Of a DNA stretch of 32,481 bases, positions 23,327 through 30,454 are shown one piece after another. Source of the DNA: Aphanothece sp. CMT-3BRIN-NPC111 (lineage in GTDB: Bacteria; Cyanobacteriota; Cyanobacteriia; Cyanobacteriales; JAHHGU01); NCBI GenBank assembly GCA_019359765.1, contig JAHHGU010000058.1, positions 1 through 32,481 of the forward strand. The letters are read 5' to 3'. Within the stretch, counting starts at the first letter, position 1, and each line of letters starts with the position of its first letter. The notes beneath the pieces were generated by a model, which was not told the origin of the DNA, searched no databases, and worked only from the letters and a program-made list of their open reading frames with translations. Position numbers and translations under genes: made by a program.

Positions 23327-23749
23327 ATGGTACCCAATTCTAGTGTCAAACAGCTGGTAAAAATTCTGATTGGTGCCGCTTGGATAGACGGTAAAGTTCA
23401 GCCAGAGGAACGGCAATATCTCCAGCGAGTAGCGAAAGAAAACGGTATAGCTCAAGATCCAGAGATTCAGCCGTTATTGCATGAAATCGTCCCCGTGCAG
23501 CCAGCAGAGTGCTATGACTGGGTGCGAGAATATCTAGGCGATCGCCCTACCTCAGAAGATTACCAGCGCCTGATCGAAGCCATCAGCGCCTTAATTTATA
23601 GCGATGGGGACGTGGCAACTGAGGAAGCTAAACTCTTGACTCGATTACAGCTTCTCGATCCCGCTACTGGCTCCCACAATTCAAGCCATAGCGCTGTCCT
23701 CAAAGCCATTCAAAAACTCTACCACCGATGGATTGACCAACAACCCTAA
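23327..23749 (+). CDS. TerB-family (tellurite-resistance-like) protein
   Basis: The 140-residue, all-helical acidic protein has the TerB pattern of two related halves: VKILIGAAWIDGKVQPEERQYLQRVA and LIEAISALIYSDGDVATEEAKLLTRL. Each has an acidic DG(K/D)V(Q/A)xEE turn that binds metal ions in characterised TerB domains. There is no signal peptide or membrane segment. Despite the name, a role in tellurite resistance should not be assumed; stand-alone TerB proteins are common in cyanobacteria and uncharacterised as far as I know. It follows rsmB closely on the same strand and may be co-transcribed. Confidence 0.85.
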   Translation: MVPNSSVKQLVKILIGAAWIDGKVQPEERQYLQRVAKENGIAQDPEIQPLLHEIVPVQPAECYDWVREYLGDRPTSEDYQRLIEAISALIYSDGDVATEEAKLLTRLQLLDPATGSHNSSHSAVLKAIQKLYHRWIDQQP

Positions 23750-24078
23750 CGATTGATATTTATTAAGACTGCGTGTGTGCCGACGCTGATTAAGCACACT
23801 GGTAGCCCTATTCAAGCCAATATGCCTTATTTCCCCAGTTTTTTCCGTAACTTGGGGAAGCTCTGAGGACGAAAGAATGTTCTCTCAAGAGGCAACTAAT
23901 TGGAAGAAGCTGGCGTCTAAAACTGAGGTAGCATAAATATGCCTAGATGCAAAGCTGCTTATTTCAGCAATTTATAGGTTAAACAGGCAATTTAAAGCAC
24001 CTGGTCAAGGATAGGAACCTTTTAGTCATCTACGTGTCTATTTACTTAAAGGAAGCTGGTTTTAGGAGAATGCTCTCA
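23750..24078. other. Gap of 329 nt with two hairpins upstream of the SLH gene
   Basis: No gene is seen. GTGTGC (23775-23780) / GCACAC (23794-23799) and TTCCCCAGTT (23831-23840) / AACTTGGGGAA (23849-23859, one bulge) are inverted repeats. Neither has a T-run. The second could be a 3'-end structure of the TerB transcript or part of a long SLH leader. The rest probably contains the SLH promoter. Confidence 0.45.
24064..24069 (+). promoter_or_regulatory. Ribosome binding site AGGAGA for the SLH protein
   Basis: AGGAGA ends 9 nt before the ATG at 24079. It lies directly against the ATG at 24070, which is too close, so 24079 is preferred. An in-frame GTG at 24034 has no site. Confidence 0.6.
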
Positions 24079-25335
24079 ATGTCTAATTTGAATCGTTGGA
24101 AATCAGGAACAGCTCTGTTAATCGCGCTGGGATTGTCAGCAGGTACGGTTACGCCGATAGTGGCACCCCTGATAGCACCGGCACCAGTATTAGCGCAAAG
24201 CACTACTTTCTCGGATGTCTCGTCCAACTACTGGGCTAGAGATTTTATTGCAGCACTAGCGGCGCGGGGTGTGATCGCCGGATTTCCAGATGGCACCTTC
24301 CGACCTGAATCCCCAGTAACACGCGCTCAGTTTGCCGCCATGCTCACGAAAGCTTTCAATAATGCCAAAGTTCGTGATGCTGTCGCTTTTAGCGATGTAC
24401 CATCTGACTACTGGGCGAGGGCAGCAATTCGGGAAGCATATGAGGAGGGATTTTTAGCAGGTTATCCTGGCAATGTCTTCCGACCCAACCAGAATATTCC
24501 CCGTGAACAAGTCTTAGTTTCACTGGCAAACGGACTCAATTATTCTCCTACCGGTTCCACAGAAAACGTTCTGGGATACTATAGCGACGCCTCAGGCATT
24601 AGTGGCTACGCTGAAAGTAGTATTGCCGCCGCCACAGAAAAGGGCTTGGTGGTAAATTATCCCAATGTCAGGTCGCTCAATCCGACTCGAAATGCTACTA
24701 GGGCAGAAGTGGCCGCTTTCATCTATCAAGCCTTGGTCAACCAAGGACAAGCCGCAGCCATTAACTCGCCATACGTTGTTTCACTTACACCCACCACACC
24801 GCCGGTATCTAGTTTCAGAATTCCATCTGGCACCACTATTCCAGTCAGATATGACAAAGAAAGAATTCTGGTCACCCAGGATGAAAGGGCACCTGTGACG
24901 GTAACTGTAGGGGCAAATATCACAACATCCAACGGAACAGTACTAATTCCAGCTGGGAGTGAAATAGCTGGTGAGGTGCGACCAGCCCAAGGAGGCTCAC
25001 AGTTTGTCGCGCAAACGTTGACCCTGCCCAATAATCGCCAGCTGGCTATAGATGCCTCTTCTCAGGTGATTACAAGAACTGAAACGATTAGAAGGGGTGC
25101 CAGCGCCGGCGAGCTGATTAGGGGTGCGGTATTGGGTTCTGCGGCTGCGGCTGCGGTCGCGGGTGTTACGGGTGACCGAACCATCAGAGCCGAAGAAGTA
25201 TTAGGCGGTACGGCCTTTGGTACTTTAATATCACTCTTCCTAGGTCGAGACAGAGTTGATCTGGTTGTGATTGACCCTGAGACTGACCTGAATTTGAGGT
25301 TAAACCAGGATTTAGTAATTGGTACTGGTAGCTAG
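24079..25335 (+). CDS. S-layer homology (SLH) domain envelope protein
   Basis: The protein starts with a typical signal peptide (hydrophobic core then APAPVLAQ, cleavage near residue 40). Three SLH units follow, beginning TTFSDVSSNYWARDFI, VAFSDVPSDYWARAAI and GYYSDASGISGYAESSI, each with a GFPDGTFRP-, GYPGNVFRP- or NYPNVRSLNP-type turn and a TRAQ/PREQ/TRAE helix. SLH modules bind pyruvylated wall polymers and in cyanobacteria help hold the outer membrane to the peptidoglycan. The C-terminal half is different: RIPSGTTIPVRY and VLIPAGSEIAGEVRPAQGGS resemble beta-rich VirB10/TrbI-like modules, followed by a Gly/Ala-rich hydrophobic stretch (GAVLGSAAAAAVAGV). It is not a beta-barrel porin of the usual SLH-OprB type. 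Function beyond wall attachment is unknown. Confidence 0.88.
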   Translation: MSNLNRWKSGTALLIALGLSAGTVTPIVAPLIAPAPVLAQSTTFSDVSSNYWARDFIAALAARGVIAGFPDGTFRPESPVTRAQFAAMLTKAFNNAKVRDAVAFSDVPSDYWARAAIREAYEEGFLAGYPGNVFRPNQNIPREQVLVSLANGLNYSPTGSTENVLGYYSDASGISGYAESSIAAATEKGLVVNYPNVRSLNPTRNATRAEVAAFIYQALVNQGQAAAINSPYVVSLTPTTPPVSSFRIPSGTTIPVRYDKERILVTQDERAPVTVTVGANITTSNGTVLIPAGSEIAGEVRPAQGGSQFVAQTLTLPNNRQLAIDASSQVITRTETIRRGASAGELIRGAVLGSAAAAAVAGVTGDRTIRAEEVLGGTAFGTLISLFLGRDRVDLVVIDPETDLNLRLNQDLVIGTGS

Positions 25336-25377
25336 AGATTTGAGATTTGAGAGTGTTTTCTCAATCTCAAATCCTAG
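25332..25377. terminator. Hairpin between convergent SLH and kinase genes, built from heptamers
   Basis: GATTTGAGATTTGAGA (25337-25352) pairs with TCTCAATCTCAAATC (25359-25373) with one bulged T and a loop of about 6 nt. CTAG on both outer sides can extend the stem. Both arms are TCTCAAA-type heptamer arrays. It occupies nearly the whole 50-nt gap between two convergent genes, so it is a likely shared transcript end. Confidence 0.65.
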
Positions 25378-25385
25378 ATCTAACA

Positions 25386-26912
25386 TCAGCTGACTTGCTG
25401 CTCCACTAGTAGCCAAACCACAACAGTTGTCCCTGGTCTTGATGTGTCTGATACCAAAGCGTTAAGGGAGCCGCGGGCAGCCCAGCTAGATTGAGCTGGG
25501 CTAATTATTTCAACTTCACCCTGCATTTTTTCTACAAGTTCTTTAGCGATCGCCAGCCCTAATCCTGTGCCCGGAATCCCGGCTTTGGTCTGGACACCCC
25601 GGTAATGTCGCTCAAAGATATGCTCTAAATCTTGTGGTGGAATACCATAACCATTATCACTAATGGCAATTGCCAGTTGGGATTGGGGATTATTCGGTTG
25701 CTCGTTAGACTCAATAATCTTTGCTTCCTGGCTAGCTTGAATCGCTCCCGCTTTCTCGCCAGCATTCTCTAATGCCCAATCAAATCGCCTCCTCCCTACC
25801 TTGATGTTAATCTGCCCAGGGGCAGGCGTGTATTTCAAGGCGTTGTCGAGCAGATTGCTTAACACCTCGCGCAACGCCTTGGCATTAGCTTGCACTAGCG
25901 GCAAGTTTGAGGGGATTTCCGCAATTAAATCTAAATTTCGTTCTTGCGCGATCGCACTTGCAGAAACTAGAAGCGGTTCTAAAACTTCAGCCACTGAACA
26001 AGATTCTAAGGTCAGCGCTTGACGTGCCCAGCTAGCCTCTGGCAACAATAGGGACGAGGTTACCTCGCCCCTATTTTGATTAGGGGCATTCCCCGTTTGC
26101 TGTTCCTCCCATGAGGACACGCCCTCTATCGTTAGCGGTACGGAATCGGCTTGAGTCAAATCAATGCAGCCGTCTAACTGTTGCAGCAACTCCTGCAAGC
26201 GATCGCTCTCCCGCACAATGCCACTAGCAACTTGGTGGTTGGGGTCACTTGGTCGCAAACGCCTAATTAGCAGCTTACCAAACGTCCTTATCGCTGTGAG
26301 CGGATTGCGAAATTGGTGCAATAGATCGTCCATCAGGTCGCGCTGTTGCGCCTGAAGGCGCTGGTACTGACTCAACCGTTGCTCAAACCACCCTCGCCGC
26401 TGGTCTATAAGACATGCGATCGCTAGAGTATGGGCAATCCGTTCAATCTGAGTTCGCTCCTCCTCATTCCATTGTCGGTCTTCACGACCTGTCACCAGCA
26501 ATCCCATCACCACCCCCTCATGCATCAGGGGCAAAAATATTTGGCGCTGCCGCCAGAGGGAATTTTCTTCCCACGAACTTTGATTTGAATTTATCTGAGG
26601 CTTGTTAGAGGCATCCGGAGGCGTCTGAGGAACCTTTAGCAGTGCCGCTGAGAGTAACCGGGGCATAGCCTCAACAGCACCAAGCTGCTCAGGTAATAGA
26701 GCGTAAGGGAGGCCCATCTGCCTTCCCCTACCTTCTTCCCACACAACAGCTGTCTCAGGATAAACCACCACAGGAATTAGCTTTGCCTCTGCCCCTTCTA
26801 CCAGTTCTTCGGTCAGATACACAACACTTAAAGCCGCCCCTAGCCCTTGGGTTAACAGTGCCACTTGCGATCGGCACAGTGCAATGAATTCTGAGCTGGC
26901 AGGCATTAACAT
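25386..26912 (-). CDS. Soluble sensor histidine kinase (GAF-like sensor, HisKA, HATPase)
   Basis: The 508-residue protein has no membrane segment. Residues about 10-175 form a GAF-like sensor, with IFLPLMHEGVVMGLLVTGRE as the second-half strands. The HisKA helix has H199 in DLLHQFRNPLTAIRTFGKLLIRRL. HATPase has N box NLLDNALKYTP, G1 ISDNGYGIPPQ, F box IFERHYRG and G2 GTGLGLAIAKEL. HQxRNPLTAxRTFGKLL is reminiscent of the cyanobacterial Hik2/chloroplast sensor kinase group, but that is from memory and uncertain. Insertions stand at about 270-290 (a palindromic repeat) and about 375-413, the latter between strand INIKV and AIAISDNGYG. No response regulator is adjacent. ATG at 26912 or 26906. Confidence 0.9.
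   Translation of the reverse strand: MLMPASSEFIALCRSQVALLTQGLGAALSVVYLTEELVEGAEAKLIPVVVYPETAVVWEEGRGRQMGLPYALLPEQLGAVEAMPRLLSAALLKVPQTPPDASNKPQINSNQSSWEENSLWRQRQIFLPLMHEGVVMGLLVTGREDRQWNEEERTQIERIAHTLAIACLIDQRRGWFEQRLSQYQRLQAQQRDLMDDLLHQFRNPLTAIRTFGKLLIRRLRPSDPNHQVASGIVRESDRLQELLQQLDGCIDLTQADSVPLTIEGVSSWEEQQTGNAPNQNRGEVTSSLLLPEASWARQALTLESCSVAEVLEPLLVSASAIAQERNLDLIAEIPSNLPLVQANAKALREVLSNLLDNALKYTPAPGQINIKVGRRRFDWALENAGEKAGAIQASQEAKIIESNEQPNNPQSQLAIAISDNGYGIPPQDLEHIFERHYRGVQTKAGIPGTGLGLAIAKELVEKMQGEVEIISPAQSSWAARGSLNALVSDTSRPGTTVVVWLLVEQQVS
25677..25690. repeat. Two coding heptamers (TTGGGAT, TGGGGAT) in the kinase ATPase loop
   Basis: On the coding strand they read NNPQSQ, close to the NPKSQ encoded by TCCCAAA arrays elsewhere in the window. 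They end an insertion of roughly 40 residues just before the strand that leads into DNGYGIP. Confidence 0.5.
26049..26073. repeat. 25-nt palindrome TAGGG(A)CGAGGT-T-ACCTCGCCCCTA inside the kinase gene
   Basis: Two 12-nt arms differ from perfect complementarity at one position and are separated by a single T. The palindrome encodes part of APNQNRGEVTSSLLL between the HisKA helices and the ATPase domain. GGCGAGGT half-elements also occur at 5349 and 31806, so this looks like a member of a dispersed palindrome family inserted in frame. Confidence 0.7.
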
Positions 26913-27220
26913 GCGGACAGAATTAGAAGTTTCACAGACTCAACAATGGGATTTGCTCCCATTTTCTATAATGTCTAAACCCTCTGCTATTTGCAGCATA
27001 AAAGCTAACTTGTTACTTTATGTTACATAATTTAAATTTTTATATACTATCTTTGTGCTTCTACGGCATCTTGAGAGTGCCTTTGCCTTTACAGCAAAGG
27101 GTATGCCGGATTTGTATCAATATATAAATACCGATTGAACTTTTGAACTCCAACAGATATACTGGCGACGGCTTTTGTAACTATCATTACAAATGTCAAC
27201 TGAAACAGGAGGTCACGAGG
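26913..27220. other. Divergent spacer of 308 nt with a two-tier hairpin before the DUF3155 gene
   Basis: CGGCAT (27064-27069) pairs with ATGCCG (27103-27108). Inside it CCTTTGC (27080-27086) pairs with GCAAAGG (27094-27100) around CTTTACA. It may be the leader of the DUF3155 mRNA, about 110 nt before its start. The left part presumably holds the promoter of the minus-strand kinase. From 27143 the DUF3155 frame is open upstream of its proposed start. Confidence 0.45.
27207..27212 (+). promoter_or_regulatory. Perfect Shine-Dalgarno AGGAGG before a TTG start
   Basis: AGGAGG stands 8 nt upstream of TTG (27221-27223). It decides the start of the DUF3155 gene against the longer upstream frame. Strong Shine-Dalgarno sequences are not the rule among this window's genes, so it may compensate for the weak TTG initiator. 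Confidence 0.75.
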
Positions 27221-27538
27221 TTGGCAAGAAGACGTAAGCGTAAAAGTCGCCGTCGTCAGGAAGGACGCAGGATTCTGGAGCATGTGCCTCAGTATAGTCT
27301 TGAAAGTGGCGAAGATAAACCAGTAACAGCTGCACGAAAATTTATTCAATCCGAAGGTATACTTCCACCCGCTTTACTACTTGTGAAGCGGAATGAACAT
27401 ACCACAGATCGGTACTTCTGGGCAGAGAAGGGGCTATTCGGTGCCCAATACGTAGAAGAAAATCATTTTCTTTTTCCTAGTCTGCGGGTACTCGAAAGCC
27501 CTGTGGAAAAGCCAGTAGTCGCACTGTCTAGCAGCTGA
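27221..27538 (+). CDS. DUF3155 family small basic protein
   Basis: The product of 105 residues starts with an extremely basic stretch (ARRRKRKSRRRQEGRR). It continues HVPQYSLESGEDKPVTAARKFI, then PALLLVKRNEHTTDRYFWAEKGLFGAQYVEENHFLFPSLR, a compact and apparently well-conserved core that I associate with the cyanobacterial DUF3155 family. The Arg/Lys tail suggests nucleic-acid or ribosome contact; that is inference. Start: TTG at 27221 with a perfect AGGAGG (27207-27212) and 8-nt spacing. The frame is open upstream to a TTG at 27143, but that part lacks a ribosome binding site. A strong terminator follows. The function is unknown. Confidence 0.85.
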   Translation: MARRRKRKSRRRQEGRRILEHVPQYSLESGEDKPVTAARKFIQSEGILPPALLLVKRNEHTTDRYFWAEKGLFGAQYVEENHFLFPSLRVLESPVEKPVVALSSS

Positions 27539-27576
27539 GACATCACCTTGGAACTCGCGAACTTAGCGGGAATTAT

Positions 27577-27616
27577 CCCTACTCAAGCGCTAAGGTTTGG
27601 GTAGGGTTGATTTTTA
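27577..27616 (+). terminator. Intrinsic terminator after the DUF3155 gene
   Basis: CCCTACTCAA (27577-27586) pairs with TTGGGTAGGG (27597-27606), ten pairs with one G-T wobble and a loop of 10 nt. It is followed by TTGATTTTTA. It begins 39 nt after the stop codon. Confidence 0.75.
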
Positions 27617-27620
27617 CAAA

Positions 27621-27681
27621 GCGGTTAGCGATTAGCAATTATAGCAATCATTCAGTTAGCTTTTAGCAATTAGCTTTTAGC
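27621..27681. repeat. Heptamer arrays GCGGTTA/GCGATTA/GCAATTA and TTTTAGC/AATTAGC
   Basis: Units of 7 nt run from 27621 to 27641 (three GCRRTTA-type copies) and from 27654 to 27681 (AGTTAGC, TTTTAGC, AATTAGC, TTTTAGC). TTCAGTTA before and after the second array forms a short direct repeat. The units contain TAG. Confidence 0.75.
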
Positions 27682-27859
27682 GATCCTTCAGTTATAGCAC
27701 CAGTTCTGGGCGCATGAGGTCTTGTGTCGATTGTCAAACATCGTTATAGCAACTGCTATAGCTATTAGCCCGATACATACCTCGCCCCATACGCTGGCGA
27801 GAAGATTAAGATCAGGGGACATTAACACCCTGCCTTGATTGTGGGCAGCGATTAAGAGC

Positions 27860-27887
27860 GCTAATTGCTAATTACTAACCAGTAATC
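27860..27887. repeat. Heptamer array GCTAATT x2, ACTAACC, AGTAATC
   Basis: Four 7-nt units lie just downstream of the CCB1-like gene. The array is roughly complementary to the GCGATTA/GCAATTA array at 27621-27641, so the two could fold into one long A/T-rich stem across the gap. Confidence 0.65.
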
Positions 27888-27899
27888 GCTTTTATTTTC

Positions 27900-28433
27900 T
27901 TAATCGCACGGCTTCAATTGCAGCGCCTCTTGCATAGCGGCCAGTTCATCGCGATGGGCGGTGACGGCAATCAGACTTCGTTTTCCTATTTCTCCATTAG
28001 GTACTGCTTCCATTTTTATAGATACCTGCTCTGTACGCCCCGCTCTTTGCCAGTAAAACACGCCAGCAGCCGGGGCTAGTAAAACCAGTGCCAGAGAAAT
28101 CCTGCCCAGCGTAGGATATAGCAGCGATAAAACCAGCGAGAGGCAGAGGAAGCCGCAGGCTGCGAGCAAGGTTAAGAAGATAGCAAGAAACCAACTAGGT
28201 CGTACAAACCCTTGGAACGTGACTTGATTTGTTGCCGCATCCAACGCCGTAACTCGATAGGCACGCTCGTCAAAATACTCTTGCAACTGAGACAAAAGAG
28301 ATTCTTCTGGTTGTTCAGCAATCAATTTCACTTGCTGCGTTCGATCTTTGACCGAGGCTCGGATAAAGAAAATTAGACCGACGGCTAATAATAACGTCAG
28401 CAGCAAAGTTGAGGAAAGAATTGTAGTATTCAC
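27900..28433 (-). CDS. Probable cofactor assembly of complex C factor (CCB1-like, DUF3529)
   Basis: The 177-residue membrane protein has one N-terminal helix (about 6-25), followed by RASVKDRTQQVKLIAEQPEESLLSQLQEYF and a soluble segment with the strand VTFQGFVRPSWF. Two helices follow (about 81-105 and 111-129), then a soluble C-terminus. This topology and FxRASVKDRTQ fit the cyanobacterial DUF3529 family, counterpart of plant CCB1. CCB1 works with other CCB proteins to attach haem c-n covalently to cytochrome b6 on the stromal/cytoplasmic side. The assignment is from remembered family features. It starts 59 nt downstream of a padR-like gene on the same strand, so the two are probably one operon. 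Confidence 0.65.
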   Translation of the reverse strand: MNTTILSSTLLLTLLLAVGLIFFIRASVKDRTQQVKLIAEQPEESLLSQLQEYFDERAYRVTALDAATNQVTFQGFVRPSWFLAIFLTLLAACGFLCLSLVLSLLYPTLGRISLALVLLAPAAGVFYWQRAGRTEQVSIKMEAVPNGEIGKRSLIAVTAHRDELAAMQEALQLKPCD

Positions 28434-28492
28434 AGAGAGGTTAGTTAAATAGGCATATCAGCCTTTACTTTACACATATGGATGAAGAATTG

Positions 28493-28876
28493 TTAACTGA
28501 GTGCATCAGTAGCTGATGACGAACGGGCAAAAGGGTTGCCTTTTTTTGTGTACTCATACCAAAAGCTAGCAAGTTCCTGAGCTTTATCCCCCCAAGATGC
28601 TTGGATTTGATACATTCGGCGGGGGCGTCCTCGTCCTTCTACTTTTTTCCAGTACCCCGTAATCGCGCCTGCTTCTTCCAAGAACTTGAGCGCGCTGTAG
28701 AGGACGGTATCAGAGAGTCGATAGATTGAAGGCTCTCTCTCCAGCCGTCCGATGAGTTCGGTTCCGTAAGATTCTCCCTCCAATAACATAGCCAGGACAT
28801 AACACACCGCTAGTTCCTGGTTCAGATACAGGGGAGGGGGATTGCGAAAAAACTGATATATATCCTCGAATTTCAT
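28493..28876 (-). CDS. PadR-family transcriptional regulator
   Basis: The 127-residue protein has the PadR winged-helix pattern: ELAVCYVLAMLLEGESYGTELIGRLE for the first helices, LSDTVLYSALKFLEEAGAITGYWKK for the recognition helix, and the wing VEGRGRPRRMYQIQASW. The C-terminal helix KAQELASFWYEYTK would provide the dimer contact, so it belongs to the short class. PadR proteins are mostly repressors that respond to small molecules. It is upstream of the CCB1-like gene in the same direction, so control of photosynthetic-complex assembly, including autoregulation, is a reasonable inference. The ATG at 28876 is supported by the MKFEDIYQFFRNPPPLYLNQELA start. Confidence 0.9.
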   Translation of the reverse strand: MKFEDIYQFFRNPPPLYLNQELAVCYVLAMLLEGESYGTELIGRLEREPSIYRLSDTVLYSALKFLEEAGAITGYWKKVEGRGRPRRMYQIQASWGDKAQELASFWYEYTKKGNPFARSSSATDALS

Positions 28877-29164
28877 TTGCTAACCTGCTGAAGATCCCAG
28901 CCAAAAACGTTAGCTGACGACAGGGCTGAACGCTACCATCAATTTTAGCTATCTCGCGCGAAGCCGTGCGCTAATACGGCTTCTGTGCCAAAAGATTACG
29001 GTGCGGGCTTGCCAAGATCGCTATTGCATGAACTTGAACTACTTATCCAGCAGCCTCAAAGCATTTTGCAAGACCTAAGAGTGAACTGCTTTGAGTTTTG
29101 GATAAGCTCGGAATGCGCTCATAGACTAGGTTTCGTGGTAAAATTAGAGCTGTTGTTGCCCAAC

Positions 29165-29386
29165 TTATACAACAGTAATGTCTTCTGGCTGTAGTGGGAC
29201 GTGGTGCGGTTTTTGCTTTGGGTGGCGATCGCACAGGGTAGCCAGTAACGCTGCCCACAAATCTTGAGCCACAGAAAGCGGTTTGGGAACTACTGCGCTT
29301 TGGTAGACGGTTAAACTCCACACCAAAGCCACAGCGTAAATGCCGTAAGCCAAGCGCTTCCTCGAAGTTGGTCCCAGAAACTGCAT
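29165..29386 (-). CDS. Small single-helix membrane protein, unknown
   Basis: The predicted product is 73 residues: MQFLGPTSRKRLAYG, one hydrophobic helix (IYAVALVWSLTVYQSAVV), then an amphipathic segment AQDLWAALLATL and a basic tail with HPKQKPHHVPL. AAGGAC lies about 3 nt before the ATG at 29386, close but usable. The frame is open further to a TTG at 29449, without a better site. The HIP1-containing DNA and compositional fit favour a real gene, but I do not recognise the family. An overlapping frame on the same strand is also open and is considered a shadow. Confidence 0.45.
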   Translation of the reverse strand: MQFLGPTSRKRLAYGIYAVALVWSLTVYQSAVVPKPLSVAQDLWAALLATLCDRHPKQKPHHVPLQPEDITVV

Positions 29387-29729
29387 TGTCCTTGCTAATT
29401 CCTGTTGAAACGACTGAGAAGGAAATGGCAGGCACAAGGAGAAGCACAAATCAATTTACAGCCTGCCAGATCAAAGTGACGGTGGAAATGAATAAAAAGT
29501 TCTTAATAGCGGTTTTCGTTTAAATGCAATACATCTCGATTAAGAGACAAGAGACCTAAAACCCAGATAGCTGTAATTCACCCAGTTGAGAACCGCTATA
29601 GCCGTTTGTCCCCTAGTTGCGACAAACTGGTTGTCAGAGGGATTGTCATCAACCTTTCAAACCCGGCAATCTATCAACAAAGCAGTTGTTGTCTGGAAAC
29701 ATCCTTGATTCCCCCAGTTTGAGGCTACT
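29387..29729. other. Gap of 343 nt with inverted repeats upstream of the DUF3611 gene
   Basis: No gene is seen with confidence. TAGCGGTT (29507-29514) is exactly complementary to AACCGCTA (29591-29598). Next to it GTTTGTC (29604-29610) pairs with GACAAAC (29621-29627). These stems could form a leader structure for the DUF3611 transcript that starts at 29730. No promoter boxes stand out. Confidence 0.4.
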
Positions 29730-30329
29730 ATGCCAGAGAAGTCTGACACCCATCCACTTCCCTCAGCCCTAAAGCAAATTGCCGTCACCCTTCGCTTGAC
29801 CGGCTGGATTGGCTTTTGGGTTCAGTTAGTGCTAGCGGTTGTTTCCAGCCTGATTTTGTTATTTGCCATCCTATTAGCTGGGAGGCCTGCACCTGTCAAC
29901 GGCACTATCGCCGTTAACAATACAGGCCCAGGTACTGGAGGTGGAGCATTCTTCGCTGTTTGCGGTCTTTTTGTGCTGTATTTCAGCATTTATCAAGCTT
30001 TCCGCTGCACGCGCATCGCTCGCCGGCTGCAAGACCCTAACCCCAACCTCCGCCCCAAAAAGGCAGACACGATTAAATTTCTCAGGTTCGGATTGATCGT
30101 GAGTTTGGTGGGGATGCTACTGGGTGTTTTAGCCGCTGAATCAATTACGGGTACTTTACTGGGAAAGTCCCTTGCCCAACCTCAGTCGCTATACAACCCA
30201 GCGATTAACCTCAGAGAATTAATTCAACCGTTGGATATTTTTGTGGTGCTGGCAAATACCCATACCATTGCCGCCCACTTTGCGGGTATAGCGGCTGGTT
30301 TATGGTTGCTCAATAGGTTAACTCGCTAG
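29730..30329 (+). CDS. DUF3611 family membrane protein
   Basis: The 199-residue integral membrane protein has four predicted helices (about 23-51, 72-92, 119-139, 166-196). Its characteristic segments are LRLTGWIGFWVQLVLAVVSSLILLF, YQAFRCTRIARRLQDPNPNLRPKKADT and LDIFVVLANTHTIAAHFAGIAAGLWLL. I associate this order with the DUF3611 family of cyanobacteria and plastids, whose function is not established to my knowledge. The ATG at 29730 follows AGTTTGAGGC without a strong site. serS follows 125 nt downstream on the same strand. Confidence 0.82.
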   Translation: MPEKSDTHPLPSALKQIAVTLRLTGWIGFWVQLVLAVVSSLILLFAILLAGRPAPVNGTIAVNNTGPGTGGGAFFAVCGLFVLYFSIYQAFRCTRIARRLQDPNPNLRPKKADTIKFLRFGLIVSLVGMLLGVLAAESITGTLLGKSLAQPQSLYNPAINLRELIQPLDIFVVLANTHTIAAHFAGIAAGLWLLNRLTR

Positions 30330-30454
30330 GCGATGAGCAATTTTATCTGTAGGTATGCTTTCTTTTGCTACCATTTTGTACGGGTTAGGCAATAGGTGTA
30401 TATCGCGATCGCAGTGTATCCTGATTTATTGGCGCAAAAAAGCTGGGGAAAATC

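Larger units (their letters stand above)
27539..27899. other. Gap of 361 nt filled with a terminator and heptamer arrays
   Basis: No gene is seen between the convergent DUF3155 and CCB1-like genes. After the terminator come two heptamer arrays, a CTCGCC/GGCGAG hairpin near 27782-27801, and a third array next to the CCB1-like stop codon. Several TATAGC motifs are scattered between 27640 and 27770. Confidence 0.65.

Noticed and set aside
23862..23880. CTGAGGA followed by GAAA, resembling a hammerhead ribozyme core
   Set aside because: Only a single base lies between the two motifs, so there is no stem II, and no matching stems I and III were found. Chance match.
27143..27220. Longer N-terminus for the DUF3155 protein from a TTG at 27143
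   Set aside because: There is no Shine-Dalgarno sequence there, whereas AGGAGG stands exactly before the TTG at 27221, where the conserved basic start begins.
29043..29447. A 134-codon open frame overlapping the small membrane protein gene on the same strand
   Set aside because: The composition is unlike a real protein and there is no recognisable domain. The overlapping frame with a membrane helix and an ATG near AAGGAC is preferred, though only moderately.
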